From assembly GCF_004804355.1 (NCBI RefSeq), contig NZ_SRWZ01000003.1, positions 62,001-126,000 of the forward strand: a stretch of DNA of 64,000 bases. The letters are read 5' to 3'. The stretch comes from Cognatitamlana onchidii. Its GTDB lineage: Bacteria; Bacteroidota; Bacteroidia; Flavobacteriales; Flavobacteriaceae. A model generated the notes under the pieces. It searched no databases, was not told where the DNA came from, and was given only the letters and a program-made list of their open reading frames with translations. Positions 1 to 9,246 of the stretch are shown here, piece after piece. The translations under genes and the position numbers were made by a program. Numbering within the stretch: position 1 is the stretch's first letter; every line of letters starts with the position of its first letter.

Positions 1-1
1 T

Positions 2-376
2 TATGTACTTTTCTTTAAAGTTACTTATGTAGGTTTTAATTGAAGGTAAAAACTGAGTCATCCCATCAATAAAAATAGGCTTAAAGTTTAAGAATTGCTC
101 ATCTAACTTCGATATGATTAATCTGTATTCTTTTTTAGTAGAACTGTCAAAAAACACGATCCATTCAAAATTAGTATTTGTTTGTGACATCACACTAGGA
201 AAACAATAATCTGTAAATAATTTAAAACGATTCCTATGCCATTCGTCTGTTAGAATGGGTTTATTGTGCTTATTGGTGGTCCAATCCTCCTTTCTAAGAT
301 TAAATCGAGTAATTAAAAAGTGTTTGAACATAGACGCTTTCGATGAATAAAATTTAGAACGAATATACAATTTCAT
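2..376 (-). CDS. Putative rhamnosyltransferase-like glycosyltransferase, N-terminal part (cut by window edge)
   Basis: An open minus-strand frame begins at the ATG at 374-376 and runs without a stop to the window edge, giving about 125 residues. The visible part contains HFLITRFNLR, then DEWHRNRFKLFTDYCFPSV and NFEWIVFFDSST. This order resembles the N-terminus of the putative rhamnosyl transferase family (Pfam PF11316), where a similar FDS-type segment occurs. The rest of the protein lies outside the window, so catalytic residues cannot be checked. It would transfer a sugar in surface-glycan synthesis if the family call is right. It is transcribed away from the MFS gene that follows. The family assignment rests on pattern recognition of short motifs. 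Confidence 0.6.
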   Translation of the reverse strand, partial: MKLYIRSKFYSSKASMFKHFLITRFNLRKEDWTTNKHNKPILTDEWHRNRFKLFTDYCFPSVMSQTNTNFEWIVFFDSSTKKEYRLIISKLDEQFLNFKPIFIDGMTQFLPSIKTYISNFKEKYI

Positions 377-492
377 TCAAAGCCAAGGAAATTTACCCAA
401 ACCCTTTTTGAAATACATATTTCTAATAAAACTTAAACTTTAGTCTCTTATTTTACAAGAATAAAATCATACATTCGTGCTTTTTAAAAGAC

Positions 493-1797
493 ATGATTAA
501 GCGTCGCACATCACTTATTAAGCCCAATAGATTTCCCTTTTTTTATGGTTATGTGATTCTGCTTTTTGGCACTGTTGGAATTTTGTTTAGTATTCCGGGG
601 CAAACGGTTGGTGTTTCGTTATTTACAGACCCAGTAAAAGATGCTTTAAATTTAAGTAGAAACGAGTTTAGTAGCGCTTATATGCTTGGTACCCTACTAA
701 GCGCATTTTTCGTAACAAAAGCAGGGGTGTTATTTGATAGGTTAGGGGCTCGATATGTTGCTTTTTTGGCTGCTTTAGTTTTAGCATTGACATTATTATT
801 GTTTTCAATTTCGGAATACATAGTTGATACTGTTAAGCAAATACTGAATATAGAGAGTAACCTTGTAACCCTTATTATTATTACCATCCTTTTTTTTATT
901 CTACGTTTTAGTGGACAAGGGGTTTTAACCATGGCTTCGCGTAACATGATTATGATGTGGTTTGATAAAAACCGTGGAAAGATTAATTCCATAAGTAGCA
1001 TAGCCGTTTCATTTGGATTCTCCAGTTCTCCCTTACTTCTTAATAGTTTAATAGAATCTTATAACTGGCAATATACATGGCAAATCATGGCTTTTTCAAT
1101 ACTGGGGTTTTGTATAATCATTCTTATATTTTACAAAAACAAGCCTGAAGATTACAATTTGAAAACCGACGGAATAACAAAGAAAACGGCTTCCAAGAAG
1201 CAGATGGTAATAGAGAAACCAAAAGACTTTACACTTGCAGAAGCTAAACAAACCCGAGCTTTTTGGATTATCGGCCTTATCTTGGCTTTTAATAGTTTTT
1301 TTGTTACTGGGCTAACTTTTCATGTCGTATCAATCTTTGAAACCCATGAATACACTAGAACAGAGGCGATATCAATATTTATTCCAATTTCTATAATTGC
1401 AATTGTGGTTTCTACCGTAGCAAATATAGCCAGCGATTATGTGCAGCATAAAATTTATATTTATAGCATGTTAATTAGCGGTATCATGGCTTGTGTTGGC
1501 CTATGGTTATTAAATTATACGTTTGGTGTTTATTTGCTCATTTTGGGGCTTGGGGTACTTGGAGGTTTGTTTGCTGTTGTAAATGCAGTAACGTGGCCAA
1601 AGTATTATGGAAGAAAACATTTGGGTGCCATTACTGGTAAGTCCATGAGTTTTTTGGTGCTAGCAAGTGCAATTGCGCCAGCCTTATTTAGCCTATCTTT
1701 TACGTATTTAATGGATTACAAGTATGTTGCTATTATTGCCTTAATATACTTAGCAATCTTACTTATTGGAGCTATAAAGTTTAGAAAACCTGCTTAG
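493..1797 (+). CDS. MFS transporter (OFA-like)
   Basis: This 434-residue protein is almost entirely hydrophobic and shows about twelve membrane segments in two blocks, split by a charged loop near residues 205-250. The first block has a major-facilitator motif A-like loop (GVLFDRLGARYV, about residues 78-89). The opening segment (FFYGYVILLFGTVGILFSIPGQT) resembles oxalate/formate-antiporter-like MFS permeases. It sits in the inner membrane, but the substrate cannot be read from sequence. A sequence TACATTCG at 470-477 is close to the Bacteroidota -7 element and would place transcription just upstream of the ATG. It is a single gene: 133 bases separate it from the next CDS. Confidence 0.85.
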   Translation: MIKRRTSLIKPNRFPFFYGYVILLFGTVGILFSIPGQTVGVSLFTDPVKDALNLSRNEFSSAYMLGTLLSAFFVTKAGVLFDRLGARYVAFLAALVLALTLLLFSISEYIVDTVKQILNIESNLVTLIIITILFFILRFSGQGVLTMASRNMIMMWFDKNRGKINSISSIAVSFGFSSSPLLLNSLIESYNWQYTWQIMAFSILGFCIIILIFYKNKPEDYNLKTDGITKKTASKKQMVIEKPKDFTLAEAKQTRAFWIIGLILAFNSFFVTGLTFHVVSIFETHEYTRTEAISIFIPISIIAIVVSTVANIASDYVQHKIYIYSMLISGIMACVGLWLLNYTFGVYLLILGLGVLGGLFAVVNAVTWPKYYGRKHLGAITGKSMSFLVLASAIAPALFSLSFTYLMDYKYVAIIALIYLAILLIGAIKFRKPA

Positions 1798-1930
1798 GTG
1801 AGCTAAGTAGATGTTTGGTCATAGTACGCTTTTTTTAAGGGGATTATAATTCAGATTAAACCTTTCCAACTATTTAAGGTCTTAGTGTTAGTTAGTTCTA
1901 AAATCTTCTACATTTAAACAATTTAAATTT

Positions 1931-2377
1931 ATGATGTTAAAGTTTTTTTTCGCGTTTACACTTGCTTGCTTCTTTCATGGTAATAATATTGCTAAATTTA
2001 CCATAACAAAAGATGCTACAGGACTGTATATTATAGCAAATTTAGATGCTTCAGATTTGGCCTTAGACTTAAACGGTGAGGCACAAGATATTACAATTGA
2101 AGATTTGCAAACGTACTTATATAAACATACAGTCTACGTTGTAAATAATCAACACTGTTCTCAGAGTATAACAGACTTTAAGATAGAACAAGACCATTTT
2201 ATAGTGACTTCTAAATTGAGTGGAGAATTTAATAAAATTCATACACTTCGCATCAAAAACACGGCACTCATCAAAGTAAATACTAAACAATCAAATATTA
2301 TAGAACTCAGGTTTGATGGTTTGTATCGAGATTTCTTAATAGATGAAAACCAACCTATTCTAAATATTACACTTTAA
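1931..2377 (+). CDS. Small exported protein of unknown function, upstream partner of the sulfatase/YHYH gene
   Basis: A 148-residue protein that I do not recognise. It begins with two consecutive ATG codons and a hydrophobic stretch (about residues 3-16) that looks like a signal peptide or short membrane anchor. The rest is beta-rich with few helices and alternating hydrophobic residues, suggesting a small periplasmic or surface beta fold. It ends only 10 bases before the next ATG, so it is almost certainly co-transcribed with the large sulfatase-YHYH gene and may be exported with it. A sequence TACATTTA at about 1908-1915 could be a -7 promoter element. No enzymatic motif is visible. Confidence 0.7.
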   Translation: MMLKFFFAFTLACFFHGNNIAKFTITKDATGLYIIANLDASDLALDLNGEAQDITIEDLQTYLYKHTVYVVNNQHCSQSITDFKIEQDHFIVTSKLSGEFNKIHTLRIKNTALIKVNTKQSNIIELRFDGLYRDFLIDENQPILNITL

Positions 2378-2387
2378 CCCAAATAAC

Positions 2388-5000
2388 ATGTTTAAAGCAA
2401 CTATTTTAATTCAAAAAAAAATATCCAGTATTTTAACCGCATTATATATTTTAAGCTTTACAGGGGCTTTAGCTCAAGTGGATTCTCCTCCTAATATACT
2501 TATAATAGTAGCGGACGATTTAGGCATTGATGCTTTAAACTCATCAGACTACGGAATATCTGGTACAACGCAACCCATAACTCCATATATTCAATCATTA
2601 AAAGATAACGGTGTTTCGTATTTGAATACTTGGGCCACCCCACAGTGTACTACAACAAGAGCCTCCATTATAAGTGGTAAATATGGAATAAATAGCGGTG
2701 TTAGAAATGTACCAGACAATTTAGACCTCTCGCACGAATCGTTATTTAATTACTTGAATAATAATGTATCAACACCCTATGTAAAAGCTTTAATAGGTAA
2801 ATGGCATATTTCAAGACCAGTCGATTTAAACCATCCTTATGCACATGGTTTGGATTATTTTGAAGGTATCATTGCTGGCATTGTTAATGACTATTACAGT
2901 TGGGAAAAAGCTGATGAAAATGGACAAACAGTAAGCGTTGATGAATATGTTACAAAACATTTAACAGACTCTGCAACAAAATGGATTTCAGAACAAAGCG
3001 ATCCATGGTTTTTATGGCTCTCCCATATTGCACCACATAATCCGTTTCATATTCCACCCCAAGGCACCTATTCTCAAACAGATTTATCTGGAAATAGAGG
3101 TAAATACTTAGCTTCTATTGAGTCTATGGATTATTACATCGGGGAGTTGCTAAATAGTATGACGGAAGAAACGAGGGATAATACGATAATAATATTTTTA
3201 GGAGATAATGGCACGCCAGGTCGTATTTTGGAGTATTTCCCGAATGGTCATGGAAAAACATCTATGTATGAAGGAGGATTACGAGTACCTATGATAATTA
3301 GTGGTAAAGGCGTAACACGTAGGGGGGAATTAGAGGCAGGTCTTACCCAAGTAAATGATGTATACGCAACTTTAGTAGAATTATTATCAGAAGACTTGGA
3401 AGGTGGCATCTATAACAGTTATAGTTTGGCACCATCCTTAACTATGGAAAATACTATTACTAGACCTTACATTTATTCGGACTATATAAACGGAGGTGTA
3501 GAATATTGGGCTATAAGGAATAATACTTACAAACTAATTGAAAACGAGAATGGGGAGGTGGAATTCTACAACCTCGGAAATGATTTAAAAGAGGAACATA
3601 ACTTAGTCGATTTTTTAACAAATCAGGAAGCAACTGTATTAGCGCGATTAAAGTTAGAAGCGCAGAATATAAGAACTGGTTGGTCTTGTAACGATGCTAT
3701 TTTAAATGGTGAAGAGCAGGCTATTGACGACTGTAACACATGCGCTACCGACAATTTAAGCTTTTCTAATATTGGTTGTTGCGACACTCCCAATAGTCCT
3801 AATGTATATTATGAATATCAAGAAGATACAAATAGGAAAGTGTATAGTAATAACTATCCTAATCATGATTTTTGCTACAATCCAAGAAATATACCCTCTC
3901 AAAGCTATCATGATTTAGAGATGGATTTAAATCCCACTATCACTGGAACCATAACGCCTCTTATTAACCAAATTACGGGAAGACCGGCGACTACATTTGG
4001 TGTAGCATTGAACGGTGTAATGTTTTCTCCAGGTCCAGCACTACCGTTTGTATATAGTAACCCAAACACTAATGAATATAACTGGGATTGGGTTTTTGAA
4101 CCTACAAACAATCAAGGTAATGAGGTCAATCAAGTTAAACTCGATTGCGCAAGTGCTCATACTAATACAAAACATGGCTATCATTATCATGGTGAGATGT
4201 TTTCATATTTAGAGCATGAGATGGAAGGCATTACTTCCGCTAGAACTGTAGATGAAGTGATTCCTATTGGTTGGGCGGCAGATGGCTTTCCTATTCTATA
4301 CAAATTCGGACCAGATAGCTCTGGAAATATAAAGAACTTAAAACCAAGTTATAGGCTCAAAGAAGGAGAGCGCCCTGGAGATGGCACCGATGCGCCTTGT
4401 GGTGTGTATTCAGGAAAATATACAAACGACTATGAGTATGTTATGGGTTTGGGCGATCTCGATGCCTGTAACGGAATGGCCTCTGCAATTACTTTAGATA
4501 CTGCCTTAGGAGAACAAACCTTCGATTACTTTTATGTGATAACCTCTACGTTTCCGCAGGTACCTCGTTGCTTTGTTGGGCAAGTGAACGAATCGTTTTC
4601 AGTAGGAAAAATTTCTGGAATGGATAACGACGGGGATGGGTTTATTGCGGAGTTTGATTGCAATGATAATAACCCTAGCATAAATCCACTTGCCACAGAA
4701 ATCCCAGGAAACAGTATAGACGAAAATTGCGATGGCTTGGATACATTGAGTCAAAGCAGCTCTGATTTGCCTTTAATTACGATGTTACCTAATCCGAGTA
4801 CTACCATGGTAAGGTTAATAAATAACTATGGTTTTAGTTACCAAGTTCATCTTTACGATGTACAAGGGAAAGCACTCTTTTCAGTTCATAATAGTCCTGA
4901 ATTTGTATCTGTTGAAAACTTACCAAATGGCATTTACCTGCTTAAAATTGTAAATGAAGAAACAGGGGCTCATGAGGTTTATAAACTAATCAAAAACTAG
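2388..5000 (+). CDS. Secreted multidomain protein: sulfatase + YHYH domain + MopE-like metal-binding motif + T9SS sorting tail
   Basis: An 870-residue exported protein. Residues 1-30 are a signal peptide ending in GALAQ. Residues about 35-440 are a type I sulfatase: VADDLG with metal-binding Asp43/Asp44, the formylglycine-site region C87-T-T-T-R91, GKWH (about 137-140) and FLGDNG. Residues about 460-740 form a YHYH-type domain with the namesake YHYH near residue 597. A DNDGDG...DCNDNNPSINPLA...ENCDGLD segment (about 745-785) matches the repeat-type putative metal-binding motif family (PF11617), and the last 70 residues look like a type IX secretion sorting domain. The cysteine motif is CTTTR rather than the usual C-x-P/A-x-R, so formylglycine maturation is uncertain. 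No sulfatase-maturase gene lies nearby. It follows the small exported protein by 10 bases. Confidence 0.85.
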   Translation: MFKATILIQKKISSILTALYILSFTGALAQVDSPPNILIIVADDLGIDALNSSDYGISGTTQPITPYIQSLKDNGVSYLNTWATPQCTTTRASIISGKYGINSGVRNVPDNLDLSHESLFNYLNNNVSTPYVKALIGKWHISRPVDLNHPYAHGLDYFEGIIAGIVNDYYSWEKADENGQTVSVDEYVTKHLTDSATKWISEQSDPWFLWLSHIAPHNPFHIPPQGTYSQTDLSGNRGKYLASIESMDYYIGELLNSMTEETRDNTIIIFLGDNGTPGRILEYFPNGHGKTSMYEGGLRVPMIISGKGVTRRGELEAGLTQVNDVYATLVELLSEDLEGGIYNSYSLAPSLTMENTITRPYIYSDYINGGVEYWAIRNNTYKLIENENGEVEFYNLGNDLKEEHNLVDFLTNQEATVLARLKLEAQNIRTGWSCNDAILNGEEQAIDDCNTCATDNLSFSNIGCCDTPNSPNVYYEYQEDTNRKVYSNNYPNHDFCYNPRNIPSQSYHDLEMDLNPTITGTITPLINQITGRPATTFGVALNGVMFSPGPALPFVYSNPNTNEYNWDWVFEPTNNQGNEVNQVKLDCASAHTNTKHGYHYHGEMFSYLEHEMEGITSARTVDEVIPIGWAADGFPILYKFGPDSSGNIKNLKPSYRLKEGERPGDGTDAPCGVYSGKYTNDYEYVMGLGDLDACNGMASAITLDTALGEQTFDYFYVITSTFPQVPRCFVGQVNESFSVGKISGMDNDGDGFIAEFDCNDNNPSINPLATEIPGNSIDENCDGLDTLSQSSSDLPLITMLPNPSTTMVRLINNYGFSYQVHLYDVQGKALFSVHNSPEFVSVENLPNGIYLLKIVNEETGAHEVYKLIKN

Positions 5001-5086
5001 TGGTGGTTTTTTAAAAATGAGTCATACAATAAAAGCATGATGCATTTATAGATGAAAACGTTATAATAAATAAAAACAGTTATTAA

Positions 5087-8000
5087 CTACAGGCTATTAG
5101 AATGCTTAGCCTGGGTTTTTCCCTTTCTCAATTTTCTGTTACTTAATCGTAATTTTCCTTTTACTCTGCGTTTTTTTTCTTTTTTATGATTGATGTCTTG
5201 CGAAATATGGTAGTAAATTTTAGAACCACTATGGTCATAACTTACTTTATCAGGTAATTCAATACCATCTGTATGCTTTAAATTACTAGTTGGTATTGAA
5301 ATCCATATGTCTTTAAACGATTTAGGTTTTAAAGCACCTTCTACATAAAAATGAATGGCAGAAGATTGAATTTCTGTTCTTGGTAGAGAAAACATCCCGT
5401 TTTTAATTTTGATTTTTGCGTCTATTGGCTGAAAAGACATCATTTTAAAACGTTCTTTTTTTAAAACCTTAACATGTTCAATAATAGGCCTAAATTCATA
5501 GAGTTTTAAGCTATCTATTCTAAAATTTAAAAAACCATTTAAAGCACTAAAGTCAAGTTGATCTTTTTCATCAAAATATCCTGAAACATCTAAATCTGAA
5601 TTTAAAATAGCCTCAAAAGTTTTTGCTTCTTTCAAGGATTGTATCTCAAAATAGTCCAAAGCCTTTGCTGCTTGTCCAATATTTAATTCATGAGTTTTAA
5701 TTTTAGTTTTAAAGAACGTTTTTTCTGTTTCATTTAGGGCTAAAGACATTCCTAGTTTTAAATCACCTTCTTTATAAGAAACCCCTGTGTTTTTTAAATG
5801 AACTTGTTGTTGGTTATCAAAGAGTAAGTCGGTTTCAAAATTTTTAAGTAGTATATTTTGATGTTCAAACCTATCAACTTTAATGACTAGTTCAGGATTA
5901 AAAGAGGTTTTTAAATCTAGTAGCGATTTTTTAAGGAGTTTTAAATCTTTCTTCTGTTTAGTAGTTTTATTTTTTAATGTATTGCCTGGTGCACTTTCTA
6001 GAATTTCATTAATGTCTGTAAGGGTTAAATGTGGTGAATACACGATAAAGTTACTCTGATGATTGTGATTTTCGGCATTTTTACTAATTAACCCCGAGAA
6101 GTTATCAATTTGCCCCGAAACACGAACATAATTATTGCTTTTTAAGCGTAACTGTAAGCTATTTACAGTGGCCTCATTGTTTTTTATTGCTAGATCTAAA
6201 GTATCTATAGGAATAAATAAACCCGCCGACTTGAATTCAATAATAGAGGGGGTTAATTGTAATCGTCCAGTAGCTTTCGATTCTTCCAAAGAAAAGTGTT
6301 GCGACTGCCCGCTATAGGTGCCGGTAAACTTGTATTTACCGGAATCGAATAAGAAGTTCGAATTTCCAAAATAATCATTTAAATCGGTATTGTCTCCTTG
6401 TGAATCTAGACTAAATAAAAAATCAAACTTATTCTTTGGGGATAGAGGCTTACCTTTATTATGCGCTTTAATAGCTCCGTTAACAACCGTATTTGAGTTT
6501 TTGTAGTCTACGCTTAGTTTATCAATTTTTAAAAGCGATGCGTTCTCAAAATATATCTGTGCACTTACCTTTTGGGTAGTTAGATCCTGATATTTTAAAG
6601 CGCCAATTTCTATATCTAGAACTGGGTTAAAATCGTAAATATCTTTAAATGATTGATATAAATCTGATTTGTTATGATGAATCTGTGCTTCGTGCCCTTT
6701 TTCAATTTTATCCAGAAGTTTTAATAAGGCATCCAGATCTATAAAGTCACTTTCAACCAATAAATAGGTACTAGAATTATTGAAAGCTTCAGGAACCATA
6801 AAACTTGGAAAATCTTTTACTTTGGCAGATAATTTTAGCTTATGGTTATTACCAATATCAATCTCAAATTTATCAAGAGAGGCTTGTCCGTCTTCAATAT
6901 GCAGTAACATATTATCAATGATAATATCTAATTGGGCTGGTTCATAATGGAGTATGTTACTATCAATTATTAAAGTTCCAGAAGCGTTATTGAGTAATTC
7001 AGAAAACTTATGGATATTTCCGCTAATATGTCCATTGAATGAAAACGCTCCTTTGTCAAAGCGAAACAAGTCGGTTTTAAAAATATTATTAAATGCTTGG
7101 GAGACTCCATTGGCCTTTACATCAAAATTAATAAAAACGGGCTCTTTAATGGCATCTTTGGGAATCGGTATTTTTATATCTCCATTTAGTGTTAGTGCAG
7201 CACCTTCGTGAGTAAAACCAAAGCTGTCTATATTGAGAGTTTCTTCATTTAAAAAGGATACCTTACCGCTAACATTTTGCATGACATGATCTTGGTAAAT
7301 AAGTTCTTCTAAATTTATAGCAAAAGACGGGTGAAATTGCCGATATATTTTGGCTAAAGATGTATGTAGATTTTTTCTAGCCGCCACACTCGATTTTTGT
7401 TTAGGAGCAAGTTTAGTTATAAGTTGTAAAAACTGGTCTACATCTATTTTTTTAGAATGTAGTAAAATATCGCTTTCTAAAGGTAAATTACGATTTGGTT
7501 TTACGAGACTCGATAAATGCTTTAGTCTACCTTTTAGGCTTATGGTATTTCCTTGTGGCATGGGAATATCGAATGCCATAATTTCTGCAAACTCGTTATT
7601 TAATTGTAGGTGAATATTATTTATAGGAAGCTGTGCCTGAGTAGGCCTAAAAAAAACAGCTGTTTCACTCATTTTAAAGTTGCCAATGCTATGATTTAGC
7701 ATAAGCCATGGTTCGGCAATATCACCTTCTACCAAGGCATCAAGGGAAAAGTCTCCATTTTGAAAATAAAAATCGGTATTATTCAAAGCATTTGCTAAGT
7801 CCTCATTTTTGCCTTTAAGCCTAACATGCCCCTCTACATAGTTTTTAATGACGGGCGTACTTCTAAAAACAGCGTTATCTATTAAAACATCAATGCCTTT
7901 TAAATCCCCAGAAATTAAATTGAAGTTTATTTGAAGATCCTTTTTGTCTCTCGTTTGGGGGCTAACACTATCTTTACTATGGATGTTATTGGTAAGGCTT

Positions 8001-9061
8001 CCACTAAGATTAAAATTTGTTAGCGTGGTAGCGTCTTTCAGTGTAAATATGTTGTTTTCGGTAGAAAAATCTATGGCAATGTTAGGATTGTTTCGGTATG
8101 AAAAAAAACCTTTTAAAGTTAGATGTGTTTTAAGCGTTTTGTCGAATGCATAATCATTAAGTTTAGAGGCAATGTTATCTGGGAGTAGCGCCCTTGTCGC
8201 ACTAAAGTCTGTAGTTTCATTTACTAGGTCAAACTGGTATGCTGTTTTGTTAGAGAGTTTAAATTTGGCATGAAATAAAAAACGTTGCTTATCGATAAGT
8301 AGATCAAACGGAGATACAAGAATTTCTTGAGAGTTTAAGTCAAAGTTAAAATCATACGAACCTTTTATAAGGGCATTATTAAGATAGCTACCGTTTTCTA
8401 AATTAAAACCTAATTGATGAACCGTAACGTCCATATTGTTTCTTCCTGAAATAAGGTTTTCATCTGCATTTAACCGACTCCTAAAATTGTTAATAGTAAA
8501 ATGAATATTTTTATTAAGAACCTGATCTTCTATTTTTACAGATACATTTTGTAAGTCTACCTTTAAGCGTTCTTCATGAAGCCATGCTGGTAAGGTAAAT
8601 GGGGAATAAGGCCTGTTTTGCCGAGCCATTTTTATATTTTTGTAGAACAACTCAGGTTTGCCTTGTTCTATGGTTGAGCTATACTGTACATCTTTTAGTC
8701 TTATTTTTTTAAACTTCAAATTCTTTTTGAATACATCGGTTAAGTTAAGAACGATTTCTGCTTCTTGAGCTTTAAAGCCTGTTCTATGGTTGGTTAATGT
8801 ATCAAAGTCTGTATGTTTAAAACCTTTAAGTTTAAAATTTAGATTAGGGAAATCTTTTAGTGCATTCACTTTAATATCATCTATGCTTAGGGTGCCTGTA
8901 TGATGCTCTTCATAATAATTCTTAATGAGGTTAAGGACTTCATCCTTATTATAAGCACCATAAATTGTGAGTAGGAGTGGAGCTAGAACAAACGAAATTC
9001 CTATCCAAACCCATAGTTTTCTTTTGGTTTTACGACTGTGTTTTTTTTGAGTTTTTGTCAT
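5087..9061 (-). CDS. AsmA-like family protein (inner-membrane anchored, periplasmic bridge type)
   Basis: A 1324-residue protein with a very basic N-terminus, one membrane helix at about residues 15-35 (WVWIGISFVLAPLLLTIYGAY), then a long region of repeated beta-strand stretches of the AsmA/TamB/DUF748 type. The early segment (about 40-110) has the AsmA N-terminal look: a helix with YYEEHHTG followed by GTLSIDDIKVN and NLNFKLKGF. The C-terminus is strongly basic. Family members anchor in the inner membrane and are thought to move or organise lipids across the periplasm. It is a single gene convergent with the sulfatase gene and has no obvious operon partner. The large size is normal for Flavobacteriia AsmA-like proteins. 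Exact function is unknown. Confidence 0.8.
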   Translation of the reverse strand: MTKTQKKHSRKTKRKLWVWIGISFVLAPLLLTIYGAYNKDEVLNLIKNYYEEHHTGTLSIDDIKVNALKDFPNLNFKLKGFKHTDFDTLTNHRTGFKAQEAEIVLNLTDVFKKNLKFKKIRLKDVQYSSTIEQGKPELFYKNIKMARQNRPYSPFTLPAWLHEERLKVDLQNVSVKIEDQVLNKNIHFTINNFRSRLNADENLISGRNNMDVTVHQLGFNLENGSYLNNALIKGSYDFNFDLNSQEILVSPFDLLIDKQRFLFHAKFKLSNKTAYQFDLVNETTDFSATRALLPDNIASKLNDYAFDKTLKTHLTLKGFFSYRNNPNIAIDFSTENNIFTLKDATTLTNFNLSGSLTNNIHSKDSVSPQTRDKKDLQINFNLISGDLKGIDVLIDNAVFRSTPVIKNYVEGHVRLKGKNEDLANALNNTDFYFQNGDFSLDALVEGDIAEPWLMLNHSIGNFKMSETAVFFRPTQAQLPINNIHLQLNNEFAEIMAFDIPMPQGNTISLKGRLKHLSSLVKPNRNLPLESDILLHSKKIDVDQFLQLITKLAPKQKSSVAARKNLHTSLAKIYRQFHPSFAINLEELIYQDHVMQNVSGKVSFLNEETLNIDSFGFTHEGAALTLNGDIKIPIPKDAIKEPVFINFDVKANGVSQAFNNIFKTDLFRFDKGAFSFNGHISGNIHKFSELLNNASGTLIIDSNILHYEPAQLDIIIDNMLLHIEDGQASLDKFEIDIGNNHKLKLSAKVKDFPSFMVPEAFNNSSTYLLVESDFIDLDALLKLLDKIEKGHEAQIHHNKSDLYQSFKDIYDFNPVLDIEIGALKYQDLTTQKVSAQIYFENASLLKIDKLSVDYKNSNTVVNGAIKAHNKGKPLSPKNKFDFLFSLDSQGDNTDLNDYFGNSNFLFDSGKYKFTGTYSGQSQHFSLEESKATGRLQLTPSIIEFKSAGLFIPIDTLDLAIKNNEATVNSLQLRLKSNNYVRVSGQIDNFSGLISKNAENHNHQSNFIVYSPHLTLTDINEILESAPGNTLKNKTTKQKKDLKLLKKSLLDLKTSFNPELVIKVDRFEHQNILLKNFETDLLFDNQQQVHLKNTGVSYKEGDLKLGMSLALNETEKTFFKTKIKTHELNIGQAAKALDYFEIQSLKEAKTFEAILNSDLDVSGYFDEKDQLDFSALNGFLNFRIDSLKLYEFRPIIEHVKVLKKERFKMMSFQPIDAKIKIKNGMFSLPRTEIQSSAIHFYVEGALKPKSFKDIWISIPTSNLKHTDGIELPDKVSYDHSGSKIYYHISQDINHKKEKKRRVKGKLRLSNRKLRKGKTQAKHSNSL

Positions 9062-9246
9062 TCAGAGCTATTCACATCAGGTAACATAACATGATAAATA
9101 TAATAGATAGGTCTAAATATTTTAAGTTTTACACGGAAAGTTTTTGGCAAGCTGTAGTTTGCTGCCTTTAGTTTTCATGACTTATATCATGAAAGGTTGC
9201 GGTTCATTTAATTAATTTTATGTATTGAAATCGTTAAATCTTAATT

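Noticed and set aside
678-1001. Minus-strand ORF inside the MFS gene
   Set aside because: It is an antisense shadow of a clear transmembrane protein; its composition shows no independent protein signal.
7350-7613. Plus-strand ORFs within the AsmA-like gene (several of 60-90 codons)
   Set aside because: They are antisense to a long continuous frame with normal AsmA composition; none has a promoter or family resemblance.
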